Assembly: GCA_016714365.1 (NCBI GenBank)
Contig: JADJNH010000005.1
Location: 1,154,501 to 1,218,500 of the forward strand
Direction: 5' to 3'
DNA length: 64,000 nucleotides
Source of the DNA: Candidatus Vicinibacter affinis
GTDB lineage: Bacteria; Bacteroidota; Bacteroidia; Chitinophagales; Saprospiraceae
Each line of letters opens with the position of its first letter. Position 1 is the first letter of the stretch. The notes under the pieces were generated by a model. The model was given only the letters and a program-made list of their open reading frames with translations, did no database searches and was not told the origin of the DNA. Positions 35,733-45,671 of the stretch are shown here, piece by piece. A program made the translations under genes and the position numbers.

Positions 35733-36687
35733 GGGCATACTCTTGACCGGAGCTTCGGGTTTTTTAGGATCCTATGTTCACAAGGCATTAATGAATCAAG
35801 TTGAGAAGCCGGTGTGGGCTTGTTACCATCATCGAATTCCGGAAAATGCCTCCGGACAATGGCTTTGTATCGATCTGTTAAATCCTTCAGAGGTGGAGGA
35901 AATTTTACCTAAAATTGACACCATCATACATTTGGCCGGAAAAATCAGTTACCAGAAAAAAGACCGGGATTCACTTAGGAAGTCAAATATGCATATGACT
36001 CGCGAACTTGTCAACAGCGCACTTGCTTTTGGTGTGAAGAATTTTATATTAATGAGTTCCGCTTCTACCATGGCAAAATCCATCCAACCATTGGTCTTTA
36101 CCGATAAACCATCTTCCTCTCCAGTGTTCCATAGCTATTATGCGCGTACCAAGTTTGAATCAGAGTTGGAAGTGAGAAGAGGTGAAGCGGAAGGGTTGCA
36201 GATTGCCATTTTAAATCCTTCCTTAATCCTCGGTACAGGAGATTGGAGCAAGGGGTCCCCATCCGTCATTGCCAGGATAGCTACCGGACTTCCTGCCTAC
36301 CCTGCGGGGAGTCTGGGGTTGGTGGGAGCTGAGGATGTGGCCAATGTGGTTGTAAAGATTGTTAAAGAAGAATTGTGGGGGAAGCAACTCATGTTGAATG
36401 CTGAAACCTGGACCTACCAAAAATTCATTTATACCATTTGTGAGATGTTAAATAGGAAACCTCCGCAATATCGGTCAAATGGGATTCTGTCCAACCTGGC
36501 CGTCCTGAAAGATACCCTTTTGAGCAGGCTTCAAAAAAAGCAAAATATCATCACTGGCGAAACAGCGTTTATGAGTGCTCAATCGTTCTCCTACGGCTGC
36601 GGTTGGTCCAATCAATTGGCAAATCTTAAATATCAGCCAGTAGAAGCAATTTTGAAGAAGATGTTAAATGAATATATCAATAAATAG
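35722..36687 (+). CDS. NAD(P)-dependent epimerase/dehydratase-family protein (extended SDR)
   Basis: 321 residues. The Rossmann signature GASGFLGSYV is at residues 9-18, followed by DTIIHLAGKISYQ and the SSASTM segment. The catalytic YxxxK appears as YYARTKFESE near residue 140, and ILNPSLILGTGDW is the usual substrate-side motif. It is an NAD(P)-dependent sugar-nucleotide epimerase or dihydroflavonol-reductase-like enzyme acting in the cytosol. Substrate cannot be told. It overlaps the cytochrome gene by 11 bp. Confidence 0.88.
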   Translation: MENKGILLTGASGFLGSYVHKALMNQVEKPVWACYHHRIPENASGQWLCIDLLNPSEVEEILPKIDTIIHLAGKISYQKKDRDSLRKSNMHMTRELVNSALAFGVKNFILMSSASTMAKSIQPLVFTDKPSSSPVFHSYYARTKFESELEVRRGEAEGLQIAILNPSLILGTGDWSKGSPSVIARIATGLPAYPAGSLGLVGAEDVANVVVKIVKEELWGKQLMLNAETWTYQKFIYTICEMLNRKPPQYRSNGILSNLAVLKDTLLSRLQKKQNIITGETAFMSAQSFSYGCGWSNQLANLKYQPVEAILKKMLNEYINK

Positions 36688-36808
36688 ATATTTATAATAA
36701 ATTAATAATTAATATTTTACAATTTATTAATATTAAAATATCTAATTTTTTCTTACCAACAAATCAAATATGCTTAACTTTATTCCTTAATAATAAAACA
36801 ATTTTAAT

Positions 36809-38656
36809 ATGAAAAGAATTTTACTTTTTGCTTTTTTACTCACTATGGTTTCCGGACTTTCTGCCCAGAAGGTAGTTTGTCTGGTTAACTCACCAGCAAA
36901 TATTGCCGGGGACAAAGTTTTCGTTCCGGCCGGGTATGGTGCTGACTTAAGTACAGGTACCTGGACTGCGGATGCTGTCATTGCTGAGCCACTTCTTGCT
37001 TGCGGTGCGTTGACCAACGCGGCTGCTATGGCAGGAAAAATTGCCCTTATTGAAAGGGGAACTTGTAATTTTGATCAAAAATGTCTGAACGCGCAAAACG
37101 CCGGAGCAATCGGCGTGGTCGTAATGAACCACAACATCACTGCAAGCCGTGGTGGAGCTCCTTTTGTAATGGGTGTTGCGACCGCCAACATTGCCAGTCA
37201 GGTAACCATTCCATGTGTCATGGTAGGTTATGATGTCAATGTAGCTTTAAAGGCTGCAATTGCTGCAGGCGCTGTTAACATTACACTTGGGGTGGTAACC
37301 AAACAAGAAAATGATCTTGCGATGTACACAAAAGTAACCACCAATTACACAGAACCGTATATTTTTAACTCCTCCTGGGGCGCTATCCCGCAAGGATTAC
37401 TTCGCGCAGATGATGATTTTCCTTTCCAACCGGGTGGATTTTTTAACAACATTGGTTCAAAAGATCAAACCAATGTTAATCTTACTGCAACCATTACTAA
37501 AGGTGGTTCCGAAGTATTTAAAAACACGACCACTGACAACATTACTGTTGAAGTAGATTCTACAAGAGGTCTTTTGAATGATGCATTTGTTTTGAATAAA
37601 GTAAGTGGCAACAGAATTGGATCTTATCAGTGTACTTACAATGTTACCTCAGGAGCTACTGAACTCTTATCTTCCGATAATGTTTTGACCAGTACATTCG
37701 ATGTTACTACCAATTTATTGTGCAAAAGCCGTATAAACGCCGCTGCAAAAGCACCATTGGCCAACCAATATTGGGGTGGAGGAACTGGATTCAGAGAATT
37801 GTTGTCCCCTTTCTTGTTGAAATATGGTAAAGGTGTTCAGATTGACAGTATCTTCTCAGAAGTTGCTTCTAATGAGCCTTTGGCTGGACTTTATATGGAA
37901 GGAAGACTTTATCGTTGGAATGATTTGAATGCAGACAATGACATTCAAAATGACGAAATGGAAACTGTTGCGATCGGTTCTTATACTTTCCCGGGAACTG
38001 CTTCCGGTAACTTTGGAACCATCCGAGTTGGTTTGGAAGACCTGAATACAGGAGATCCATTCCACACTGTAACTGAAGACGGCAGACTTTATTTTGCTGC
38101 CATCACTTATCAGGGAGGTGCCAATTCATTATTTAATGCTTATGATGCTTTCAATGGTCAAAGACAATATTTTAATCTTAAAGATGGACTTCAGGAGTTG
38201 GGATTCCAAGACTGGCCTTATATCTCAGTAAGATCTCAGGATGCCGTAACCGGAGGTCCTAATATGGATGAGGCTGGATTGTTCTACATTGATGACAACG
38301 GAGATGCAACAGCTCAGGATGAAGAAGTTTGCTTTTTTGCTCCATCAATTGCAATGCAGATGACGGTTGTTGTAAATAATAATGACATCAGCAACGAAAT
38401 CGATGTAAACATCAAATTGACTCCAAATCCAGTAAAAGATCAGTTGATCGCTGAAATCAAATTACCTGAAGCAACCGTGGTGAATTATCAAATCATCGAT
38501 GCTCAGGGTCACCTTGTTTTCAACAAAGACGAAAAGACTGCTTCAAAGGACATCAATACTACCTTTAACCTTTCCGGTTTAAGCTCTGGTCAATATTTCC
38601 TTAAAGTAAATACTCCTAAAGGTTTTGTGAAAAAAGCCTTTACAAAAGTGAATTAA
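36809..38656 (+). CDS. T9SS protein with protease-associated (PA) domain
   Basis: 615 residues. Signal peptide about 1-19 (FLLTMVSGLSAQ). Residues about 40-165 are a PA domain: ALTNAAAMAGKIALIERGTC, NAQNAGAIGVVVMNHN and TIPCVMVGYDVNVALKA are its usual strands. No peptidase domain is attached. The middle (about 170-525) has beta-rich repeats with Asp-rich loops (LNADNDIQNDE; YIDDNGDATAQDE) that may bind calcium. The C-terminus (LTPNPVKDQLIAEIKL ... GFVKKAFTKVN) is a T9SS type A domain. PA domains usually bind peptides or help substrate choice in proteases. Here it is probably an abundant surface protein, as its own strong terminator follows. Confidence 0.9.
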   Translation: MKRILLFAFLLTMVSGLSAQKVVCLVNSPANIAGDKVFVPAGYGADLSTGTWTADAVIAEPLLACGALTNAAAMAGKIALIERGTCNFDQKCLNAQNAGAIGVVVMNHNITASRGGAPFVMGVATANIASQVTIPCVMVGYDVNVALKAAIAAGAVNITLGVVTKQENDLAMYTKVTTNYTEPYIFNSSWGAIPQGLLRADDDFPFQPGGFFNNIGSKDQTNVNLTATITKGGSEVFKNTTTDNITVEVDSTRGLLNDAFVLNKVSGNRIGSYQCTYNVTSGATELLSSDNVLTSTFDVTTNLLCKSRINAAAKAPLANQYWGGGTGFRELLSPFLLKYGKGVQIDSIFSEVASNEPLAGLYMEGRLYRWNDLNADNDIQNDEMETVAIGSYTFPGTASGNFGTIRVGLEDLNTGDPFHTVTEDGRLYFAAITYQGGANSLFNAYDAFNGQRQYFNLKDGLQELGFQDWPYISVRSQDAVTGGPNMDEAGLFYIDDNGDATAQDEEVCFFAPSIAMQMTVVVNNNDISNEIDVNIKLTPNPVKDQLIAEIKLPEATVVNYQIIDAQGHLVFNKDEKTASKDINTTFNLSGLSSGQYFLKVNTPKGFVKKAFTKVN

Positions 38657-38678
38657 TAAGTAATCTTATTAAACATAT

Positions 38679-38713
38679 AAAAAGCCATTCCCTTTATTTG
38701 GGAATGGCTTTTT
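38679..38713 (+). terminator. Intrinsic terminator after the PA-domain gene
   Basis: aaaaagccattccc (38679-38692) and gggaatggcttttt (38700-38713) make a perfect 14-bp stem with a tttattt loop and a T-run; 22 bp after the stop. Confidence 0.88.
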
Positions 38714-38737
38714 TATTTAGACTATTTTTGAAGCCGG

Positions 38738-40981
38738 ATGCAAGAACAGGACATCAGAATATTTGGAATACGCCACCATGGGGCAGGATCTGCGCGAAGA
38801 TTGATAAAAGCTCTGGAAGACTATGGACCTGATGCCATTTGTATAGAATTGCCTGCAGAGTCGGAGCATCTTTTTAGCGCTTTGGCCGATGCTGATTTAG
38901 AATCTCCCATTGCCTTTTTGTGCTATCAGGTAAACAATGCCAACCGATTTTTCTATTTACCCATGGCCGAATTTTCTCCTGAATTTCAAGCCATTCAATA
39001 TGGATTAAGAAAAGATATCATCATGCGGGCCATGGATCTTCCAGCCGCCCATGCCTTAATTTCAGAAAACTTTAAATTAAAACCTGAAGCATCTTTAAAT
39101 CTTCATGAACTGAACATCACCCGCGATCCATTGGGTTATCTGGCAAGACGTCAGGGGTACAAGGATACAGAGCGCTGGTGGAACAGTTACTTTGAACAAT
39201 GGACAGACCATCATCAGTTGTTTGATGTTATTCAGGAACTTATGACCGAGTTAAGGAAAATAAGTAAGGGACTGGATGATGAAGAGACGCTGATTCGGGA
39301 GCAATACATGAGAAAGGTCATCGGAGAGACACTTAATTTAGGTGTGAAAAGAATAGCTGTTGTTTGTGGAGCCTGGCATGGACCAGTTTTAACAATGGAT
39401 AAAATTCAAAGTAAAAAAGCAGAGAAGATCAAAAAATTAAAAGCAGTACCCATAAAATGTGCATTAATTCCCTGGTCTTACGAACGCCTCATCTTAAATC
39501 GAAGTTACAGTGCCGGAATTGAATCACCCGTATGGTCTGAGGCATTGTTCAAAAATCCGGATACAGCCATTGCTTACTGGATGAGTAAAGCGGCTGAGTT
39601 ATTGCGTCAATATGAATTTAATGTCAGCACAGCCGAAGTAATCGATGCACAAAGGCTTGCAGATCAATTGGCAGGATTGAGGGATTTGCCTTTGCCGGGT
39701 ATTGACGAATTAATGGATGCAGCTACCACCGTCTTCGGTCAGGGAAGTACCAGCAGATTAGATATCATCAGTCAAAAATTAATTGTTGGGCACAAGACCG
39801 GATACGTTCCACTGACTCAGGAGTCTTTACCCCTAGTGCTGGAATTCAAAGAAAAATTGCATAAACTTAAGCTCAATCCATTTTGGGTAGCCAACCCTAA
39901 AGAACAACTGGATCTGGACCTCCGTAAGGAAAAGCACCTTGAAATCAGCAGATTCTTATACCAATCTAAACTTCTTGGAGTGAATTGGGCGTACGAAAGA
40001 ATCGTTGAAAGTAAATCTCTGGGAAATTTTCATGAATACTGGAGTTTCCAATGGTCTCCGGAATCAGAAATGGAATTGATTAAAACTGCCTTGTTGGGAA
40101 ACAGTATTGAAGATTGCATCAGCGGATTATTATCCCAAAGATTAGACAGTGAACGTGATTTAGGCATACTGGCAAATTCTCTTGAATACAGCCTTAAATC
40201 GGGAATCCATTCTTTCTGGCCATTATTGTCAGATAGACTGTTGATGCTGAGCATGGATCAGCAGGATGTTGAAATTTTAGCCAAGCTCGTCAAACCCCTT
40301 ATCGGTAGTCTTTCGTATGGCAGTATATATCAGATTAACTTGGATATACTCCAGGAACTTTTATCCACTTTAATTACCAAAATTATTTTGCATTTTGGAG
40401 AACAGAGCCAGCGGGTGAATGATGAAAAAGCCCAAAAAATGTTAGGCGTATTTATCATGTTGCACAGTTATTTCTACCATGACTCCATTAAGGATAATCT
40501 GGAATTGTGGAAAGAAGAATTGCATAAAATGGGATTAAATGAATTTATTCATCCGCTCATAAGTGGTAAATGTTGGTTTACCCTGATTGATGAAAAGTGG
40601 GCGGAAGAAAAAGATTATTTATTGCAGTTGGAATATCAATGCAATCATGTGATTGACCCGCAGCACACGGCAAAATGGATTGAAGGATTTTTACACAGCG
40701 CCAATGGTTTTTATTTTTTGAAAGATGAAGTTCTGAAGATATTGGATCAATGGTTATGTCAATTGCCGGAAGAGGAATTTAAGTTGGTGTTGCCGTTGTT
40801 GCGCAGATCATTTAGCAAGCTGACAGACTCTGAAATAATACGTATTCGAAGTAGAATTTTGAATCCTGTAAAGAATACACAAGATCAAATACTGCAGTTA
40901 CTTTATGATGAAGAAAGAATGAAAAAAGTGGATCAATATTACTCGTTGATTTCTGAAATATCTTCTTCTTCAGAATCCTGA
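38738..40981 (+). CDS. DUF5682 family protein
   Basis: 747 residues, cytosolic. The N-terminus IRIFGIRHHGAGSARRLIKAL, with GPDAICIELPAESEHL following, and the later RIAVVCGAWHGPVL (near residue 207) are the family signatures: an HHG-GSA loop, a strand ending in an acidic residue, and a C/A-G-AWH motif. These resemble the TraB/erythromycin-esterase-like superfamily, in which His and Glu residues form a metal or active site; that link is my inference. DUF5682 normally accompanies MoxR ATPase, VWA, SWIM and DUF5691 genes. Here only a DUF5691-like gene occurs in the window, 32 kb away. Its 3' end overlaps scpA on the opposite strand by 43 bp. Confidence 0.82.
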   Translation: MQEQDIRIFGIRHHGAGSARRLIKALEDYGPDAICIELPAESEHLFSALADADLESPIAFLCYQVNNANRFFYLPMAEFSPEFQAIQYGLRKDIIMRAMDLPAAHALISENFKLKPEASLNLHELNITRDPLGYLARRQGYKDTERWWNSYFEQWTDHHQLFDVIQELMTELRKISKGLDDEETLIREQYMRKVIGETLNLGVKRIAVVCGAWHGPVLTMDKIQSKKAEKIKKLKAVPIKCALIPWSYERLILNRSYSAGIESPVWSEALFKNPDTAIAYWMSKAAELLRQYEFNVSTAEVIDAQRLADQLAGLRDLPLPGIDELMDAATTVFGQGSTSRLDIISQKLIVGHKTGYVPLTQESLPLVLEFKEKLHKLKLNPFWVANPKEQLDLDLRKEKHLEISRFLYQSKLLGVNWAYERIVESKSLGNFHEYWSFQWSPESEMELIKTALLGNSIEDCISGLLSQRLDSERDLGILANSLEYSLKSGIHSFWPLLSDRLLMLSMDQQDVEILAKLVKPLIGSLSYGSIYQINLDILQELLSTLITKIILHFGEQSQRVNDEKAQKMLGVFIMLHSYFYHDSIKDNLELWKEELHKMGLNEFIHPLISGKCWFTLIDEKWAEEKDYLLQLEYQCNHVIDPQHTAKWIEGFLHSANGFYFLKDEVLKILDQWLCQLPEEEFKLVLPLLRRSFSKLTDSEIIRIRSRILNPVKNTQDQILQLLYDEERMKKVDQYYSLISEISSSSES

Positions 40982-41751
40982 TTTTCAATCACCCGATTTT
41001 CATTTATTGGAACATCTTCGTCGAGATTTTCTTCTAACCAGAATTGATTTAGTCCCTCGCCTTTGATGATTTTAAGTTGCTGAAGATTGATCAATTCCAG
41101 CATCGCCAGAAAAGTAACAATGGCATGTATTCGGTTTTCGCAAGTCTCAAATACTTCCACAAAATCAATACGGCCTTTGCTTCTCAGGCTGGAAAAAATT
41201 CTGTCCTGCTGATCTGAAATCTGATATTCGTAATTAAATATTTTGTGTACAACTGAGGTAGGTTTATTAAACCTTTCCACCACTTTCTGAAAGACTTTTA
41301 GCAAATTGAAGAGACTGAGTGTTTCCCATTCTGCATCAACCAGAGCTTTCTGTGAAAGAAGTTCGAATTCCTTTTGAATATTTCCCCGTGGTAATTTAAG
41401 TGATTGGTTGTCCTCCATATTGGAGAGTTCAGAAATGACATCCTTTACGGCTTTGTACTCAAGGAGTTTTTGGATCAGTTCAGAACGAGGGTCGATTTCA
41501 AGATTGTTTTCATCCAATTCCTTGCGGGGTATCAGCATTTTAGCTTTGATCCTGATCAAAGTTGCCGCCACCAAGATGAATTCGCTTGCCAGATCAAGGT
41601 TTAGGGTCTGGCACTGGCGGATGAATTCCAGGAAATCTTCGGTGATCTTGGCAATCGGAATGTCGTGAATGTCGAGCTCATCCCTTTCAATAAAAAACAG
41701 CAATAGGTCAAAAGGACCTTCAAACTGCTCTAATTTAATGGTATAGCTCAT
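40939..41751 (-). CDS. scpA: Segregation and condensation protein A
   Basis: 270 residues from ATG 41751 (MSYTIKLEQFEGPFDLLLFF); a longer frame from 41814 adds residues with no family match. The FEGPFDLLL motif and IARITEDFLEF-type IAKITEDFLEFI segment at the start, LASEFILVAATLIRIKAKMLIP near 60-85 and the winged-helix C-terminal part (IHAIVTFLAMLELINLQQL) identify ScpA, the kleisin subunit that joins SMC heads and recruits ScpB for chromosome compaction. A very acidic tail follows, encoded by the region overlapping the DUF5682 gene. scpB and smc are not in the window. Confidence 0.94.
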   Translation of the reverse strand: MSYTIKLEQFEGPFDLLLFFIERDELDIHDIPIAKITEDFLEFIRQCQTLNLDLASEFILVAATLIRIKAKMLIPRKELDENNLEIDPRSELIQKLLEYKAVKDVISELSNMEDNQSLKLPRGNIQKEFELLSQKALVDAEWETLSLFNLLKVFQKVVERFNKPTSVVHKIFNYEYQISDQQDRIFSSLRSKGRIDFVEVFETCENRIHAIVTFLAMLELINLQQLKIIKGEGLNQFWLEENLDEDVPINENRVIENQDSEEEDISEINE

Positions 41752-41849
41752 CTTTTTCAGAATTGGACTGCGAAGATAGTCAATCCCGTAAAACCCTTGG
41801 TGGAAATGGGACAACTATGTCATAGCTTTGCAACAACAAATTCATTATT

Positions 41850-42557
41850 ATGCAAAAAGCCAGTCTCCACTTAATTCCGTTTCCACTGACAGGTGCCCCC
41901 ATAAGCCAAATGTCCATAGAGGCGATGGAAGCAGCCAGGTTATTAGATTGTTTTTTGGCTGAACGCGGCAAGACTGCAAGACATTTTATCAAAGCCCTGT
42001 CGCATCCTTTGCCACAGTCAGCCATAGAGGTGGTAGAAATTGGTGAGAACCTGGTAGATAATTTCAACTGGCTTCTTGGTAAGATCAATTCCGGTCACTC
42101 TGTTGGACTGGTGTCAGAAGCAGGAATGCCCTGCATTGCAGACCCGGGTGCAGAATTGGTAAAATTTGCTCACAAGCACGGAATCAGGGTGGTTCCACAC
42201 GCAGGACCCAACAGCATGATGATGGCATTGATGGCTTCCGGATTTTCGGGGCAGCAGTATCAATTCCATGGGTATCTTCCGGCTAAGAAAGAGTTGTTGA
42301 GGGAAAGTCTGATCAAATTAGGGCAAACTGCCCTTAATTCACCCATCAGTCATATATTTATGGAAACACCCTACCGCAATAAACAAATGTTTCAGATCGC
42401 TTTTTCTGTTTTGCCACAGAGCCTTGACCTTAGTATTGCAACAGGTTTGGGTAGTTCTGATGAAATAATAAAAACCATGAATGTCAAATTGTGGAAGACA
42501 GAAAATCTCGATGCATTTACTGACAAGCCATCCATTTTTATTTTGTCAAAGCCGTAA
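41850..42557 (+). CDS. RsmI-like SAM-dependent methyltransferase
   Basis: 235 residues of the tetrapyrrole-methylase fold. Landmarks are LLDCFLAERGKTARHFIKAL, GHSVGLVSEAGMPCIADPG (residues about 82-100), VVPHAGPNSMMMALMASGFSGQQYQFHGYLP and HIFMETPYRNKQMF. These correspond to RsmI, which methylates C1402 of 16S rRNA on the ribose, but the protein is shorter and diverged. Bacteroidota often carry such a second, RsmI-related gene. The exact target is therefore uncertain. It is divergent from scpA, with a 98-bp shared upstream region. Confidence 0.8.
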   Translation: MQKASLHLIPFPLTGAPISQMSIEAMEAARLLDCFLAERGKTARHFIKALSHPLPQSAIEVVEIGENLVDNFNWLLGKINSGHSVGLVSEAGMPCIADPGAELVKFAHKHGIRVVPHAGPNSMMMALMASGFSGQQYQFHGYLPAKKELLRESLIKLGQTALNSPISHIFMETPYRNKQMFQIAFSVLPQSLDLSIATGLGSSDEIIKTMNVKLWKTENLDAFTDKPSIFILSKP

Positions 42558-42871
42558 AGCTTATTACTTAAACAGGAGTGGGGTAAGAGATTTTTGTTTT
42601 GGAATAAACTATAAAATTTGACTGCAAAATAATTTCAAAAAGTTTTAAATATTCGTCAGACATTTTTGAGTTTAAATATCTTTTAAAGAATCAATGATCA
42701 AGAAGTTAGTATTCGTCAAATAATACATAAATATCCAGTGATCTATTATGAAGTCAATTTTTACATTGCAGCCATAATTAAAAGTCATTTTACAGGATGT
42801 ATTGATTAATTTTTAGAGAAGAGATTATACAAGCCATCCGTATTTTCAAAACCGACTTACTAATTCTAATT
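42558..42871. other. Gene-free gap
   Basis: 314 bp of AT-rich sequence between convergent genes. No credible frame, repeat or clear hairpin terminator was seen. Confidence 0.5.
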
Positions 42872-43996
42872 TCAACTCATTGATATTTTCAATATCTTTT
42901 CAAAAACAGATTGAGCGGTTTGTGACCAGGAGAATTTTTGACGGTGGATACGACCTAAGTTGAGGCGTTCACTGTGATCTTTTTCATTGTATAATTTCAT
43001 GATCGCCTGTCCAATGGATTGGGGATCATCCGGTTCAAAAAGTAATCCTCCGGGACCTGCCACCTCCGGTAAGGAGAATCTGTTGGACACCAGCACAGGC
43101 ACATCACAATTTAAAGCTTCCAATACAGGAACTCCAAATCCTTCCAGATAGGAAGGAGCAACACAAGCCCATGCAGCACTGGTTACCCGCACAAGCTCTT
43201 CTTTGTCCAGATAGGGTAGAAAAATAATGTCAGACTGATGTTTTGCATTCTTATAGGCATCATCAATTTCTTCCGTCAACCATGCCTTGCGACCCACCAG
43301 AATCAATTTGTAATCAGAGGAGGTCTGGTCTTTAAACCAATCAAAACCTTTAATAAGATGATGCACATTTTTACGTGGATGCATGGCCCCCACAAAAAGC
43401 AGGTAAGGTTTCCCTTCACTGTATTGTAACCGGATATTATTAATTTGTGCTTGCGAAGCAGGTTTGAATTCCTCTCTGCATCCATTGTAGGCAATGGATA
43501 TTTTTGTTGGAGAAGTCTTGTACTGTTTTATAATATCTTGCTTGGTTGCTTCAGAAACAGCAAATACATGCCTGGCTTTGGCGATGTATCGCGGAACAAA
43601 AATTTTATAATACCATCTCACCAGAAAAGGTACTTGCCTGGGATAATGGCAGAACGCCAGATCGTGTGTGATCATTAATTGTGGAACGGTAAGACGTAGA
43701 CTGCAATAACCATCCGGACTCAAAAAAATATCCGGTTTTATTTTTCTCATTAAATTGGGAAGGGAAATTTCAAACCAGATCCACCAGAGTATGGGATGCC
43801 TGGCAGGAGGGTTTATAATATGAGCCTGCACATTTTTATTAAAAATAAATTCAGGTGCAAAAGGTCTGTCAAAAATCAAATGGAACTCATGTTCAGGATG
43901 CTGCGCCACCATACAGCGGATCAGCTCGTGACTGTACCAGCCAATCCCTTCCATTTTACCCTTGATTAAAAACCTGGCGTTTATTGCGATCCTCAT
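42872..43996 (-). CDS. GT4-family glycosyltransferase
   Basis: 374 residues, GT-B fold. The N-terminal domain starts MRIAINARFLIKGKMEGIGWYS, with the Gly-rich acceptor loop. The C-terminal domain has YLLFVGAMHPRKNVHHLIKG (near 195), the KNxxxLI motif that contacts the donor phosphate, and PSYLEGFGVPVLEALNCDVP (about 280-299), the E-x7-E nucleotide-sugar motif. It transfers a sugar from a nucleotide donor, probably in cell-surface polysaccharide or glycolipid assembly at the inner face of the inner membrane. No other glycan genes are adjacent. It is divergent from nadB. Confidence 0.92.
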   Translation of the reverse strand: MRIAINARFLIKGKMEGIGWYSHELIRCMVAQHPEHEFHLIFDRPFAPEFIFNKNVQAHIINPPARHPILWWIWFEISLPNLMRKIKPDIFLSPDGYCSLRLTVPQLMITHDLAFCHYPRQVPFLVRWYYKIFVPRYIAKARHVFAVSEATKQDIIKQYKTSPTKISIAYNGCREEFKPASQAQINNIRLQYSEGKPYLLFVGAMHPRKNVHHLIKGFDWFKDQTSSDYKLILVGRKAWLTEEIDDAYKNAKHQSDIIFLPYLDKEELVRVTSAAWACVAPSYLEGFGVPVLEALNCDVPVLVSNRFSLPEVAGPGGLLFEPDDPQSIGQAIMKLYNEKDHSERLNLGRIHRQKFSWSQTAQSVFEKILKISMS

Positions 43997-44011
43997 TGAT
44001 TTTTTGAAGCC

Positions 44012-44045
44012 TTTGCAGGCTTGGATTTAATTGTTTGTACCTTTA
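44012..44045 (+). promoter_or_regulatory. Possible nadB promoter
   Basis: TTTG (44012-44015), 22 bases, TACCTTTA (44038-44045): one base from consensus in the -7 box. Transcription would begin near 44052, after the TTG at 44031, which supports GTG 44070 as the true start. Confidence 0.4.
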
Positions 44046-44069
44046 CCGGAAGTAGTAAAGATAGTAAGT

Positions 44070-45671
44070 GTGTATAAATCTGACGTACTGATCATAGGAA
44101 CCGGAATTGCCGGACTTTCCACAGCGATTCAAATTGCCAGGAAAAGACCGGATATCTCCATCTCCCTGGTGTCTAAAACCAATAAGGAGGAGTGCAATAC
44201 ACGGTATGCCCAGGGTGGGATAGCAGCTGTTTGGGATTTGAAGGAAGACGATGTTCAAAAGCACATTGCTGATACCCTGGATGCCGGCGATGGACTGTGT
44301 GATGAAAAAATTGTAAGTATTGTAGTCAAGGAAGGACCACAAAGGGTGCAGGAATTGATTGATTGGGGAACGAGATTTGACAAGATCAACACAGAACAAT
44401 ATGATCTGGCCATGGAAGGTGGTCATTCAGAAAAGAGAATCCTCCATTACAGGGATTTAACAGGAGCCGAAATAGAAAGAGCCTTGATAGAAAAAGCCTC
44501 TTCCTATTCCAATATCCGTTTTCTGGAACATTATTATGCCATCGATGTACTCACGCAACATCATTTGGGTTACAATGTAACCAGGGTAATGGAAAATATA
44601 AATTGCTATGGCGCCTATTTGTTGAATTTGCAAAATTTGGAAGTGGAAACTCACCTGGCTAAAATTACCGTTTTGGCAACCGGCGGTGCAGGACAGATCT
44701 ATAAATCTACCACGAATCCGATCATTGCCACCGGCGACGGAATTGCGATGATGTACAGGGCAAAAGGCCATGTGGAAAATATGGAATTTGTTCAATTTCA
44801 CCCTACATCTCTATATAATCCGACCGGAGAAAATCCCTCTTTCCTCATTTCAGAGGCCGTAAGAGGTTTTGGGGGTATTTTGAAAACTAGAGATGGTAAA
44901 GAGTTCATGCACAAGTACGATGAGCGCTTGTCCCTGGCTCCAAGAGATATTGTAGCAAGAGCCATCGACTCTGAGATGAAAGCGAGTGGCGATGAATATG
45001 TCTGTCTCGATTGCAGACATCTTGATGAAGCAGCTTTTGTTGCACATTTTCCTACCATCCATCACAAGTGTGTTTCTCTGGGGATTGATCCAATGAAACA
45101 GATGATTCCGGTGGTCCCGGCCTGTCACTATATGTGTGGAGGAATAAAGGTGGATGAATTTGGACAAAGTACCATCCATAATTTATTTGCATGCGGAGAA
45201 TGTACTTCAACAGGTTTGCACGGAGCGAACAGGCTTGCTTCCAATTCATTGCTGGAGGGGGCTGTATTTGGTTATCGAATTGCCTCTACGCTGGTAGATA
45301 AAATAGACCAGATTGATTTCAATGTTCAGATTCCTGAATGGGATGCTCATGGAACCGTGTTGCCGAAAGAAATGGTATTGATCACACAAAGTATCAAGGA
45401 ATTGAAGGACCTGATGTCTTATTACGTTGGCATCGTTCGGTCTAACGTGAGGTTAAAGCGTTCTCTGGATCGCTTGCATCTGTTGTATCAGGAGACAGAA
45501 GATTTATACCACAACACCGTTCTGTCGCCACAATTGTGCGAACTGCGTAATTTGATCACCATTGGATACCTGGTAGCCAGATCAGCCAGCATGCGTAAGG
45601 AAAGCAGAGGATTGCACTTTACCACCGATTACATGGATCAGCATTCATTCATCCAATCCAGCGTCCTGTAA
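44070..45671 (+). CDS. nadB: L-aspartate oxidase
   Basis: 533 residues from GTG 44070 (reads MYKSDVLIIGTGIAG), where family members normally start; the frame is open to a TTG at 44031. The FAD-binding GTGIAGLS is at the N-terminus, followed by NTRYAQGGIAAVW, LATGGAGQIYKSTTNP, MEFVQFHPTSLYNP and HGANRLASNSLLEGAVFG, all diagnostic of NadB. The helical C-terminal domain is complete. It oxidises L-aspartate to iminoaspartate, the first step of de novo NAD synthesis. NadA and NadC are not nearby. Its 3' end overlaps recX on the opposite strand by 27 bp. Confidence 0.95.
   Translation: MYKSDVLIIGTGIAGLSTAIQIARKRPDISISLVSKTNKEECNTRYAQGGIAAVWDLKEDDVQKHIADTLDAGDGLCDEKIVSIVVKEGPQRVQELIDWGTRFDKINTEQYDLAMEGGHSEKRILHYRDLTGAEIERALIEKASSYSNIRFLEHYYAIDVLTQHHLGYNVTRVMENINCYGAYLLNLQNLEVETHLAKITVLATGGAGQIYKSTTNPIIATGDGIAMMYRAKGHVENMEFVQFHPTSLYNPTGENPSFLISEAVRGFGGILKTRDGKEFMHKYDERLSLAPRDIVARAIDSEMKASGDEYVCLDCRHLDEAAFVAHFPTIHHKCVSLGIDPMKQMIPVVPACHYMCGGIKVDEFGQSTIHNLFACGECTSTGLHGANRLASNSLLEGAVFGYRIASTLVDKIDQIDFNVQIPEWDAHGTVLPKEMVLITQSIKELKDLMSYYVGIVRSNVRLKRSLDRLHLLYQETEDLYHNTVLSPQLCELRNLITIGYLVARSASMRKESRGLHFTTDYMDQHSFIQSSVL

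Noticed and set aside
44031..44069. TTG at 44031 as nadB start
   Set aside because: It adds 13 residues absent from the usual family start, and a promoter-like box lies at 44038-44045 on top of it. Not fully excluded.
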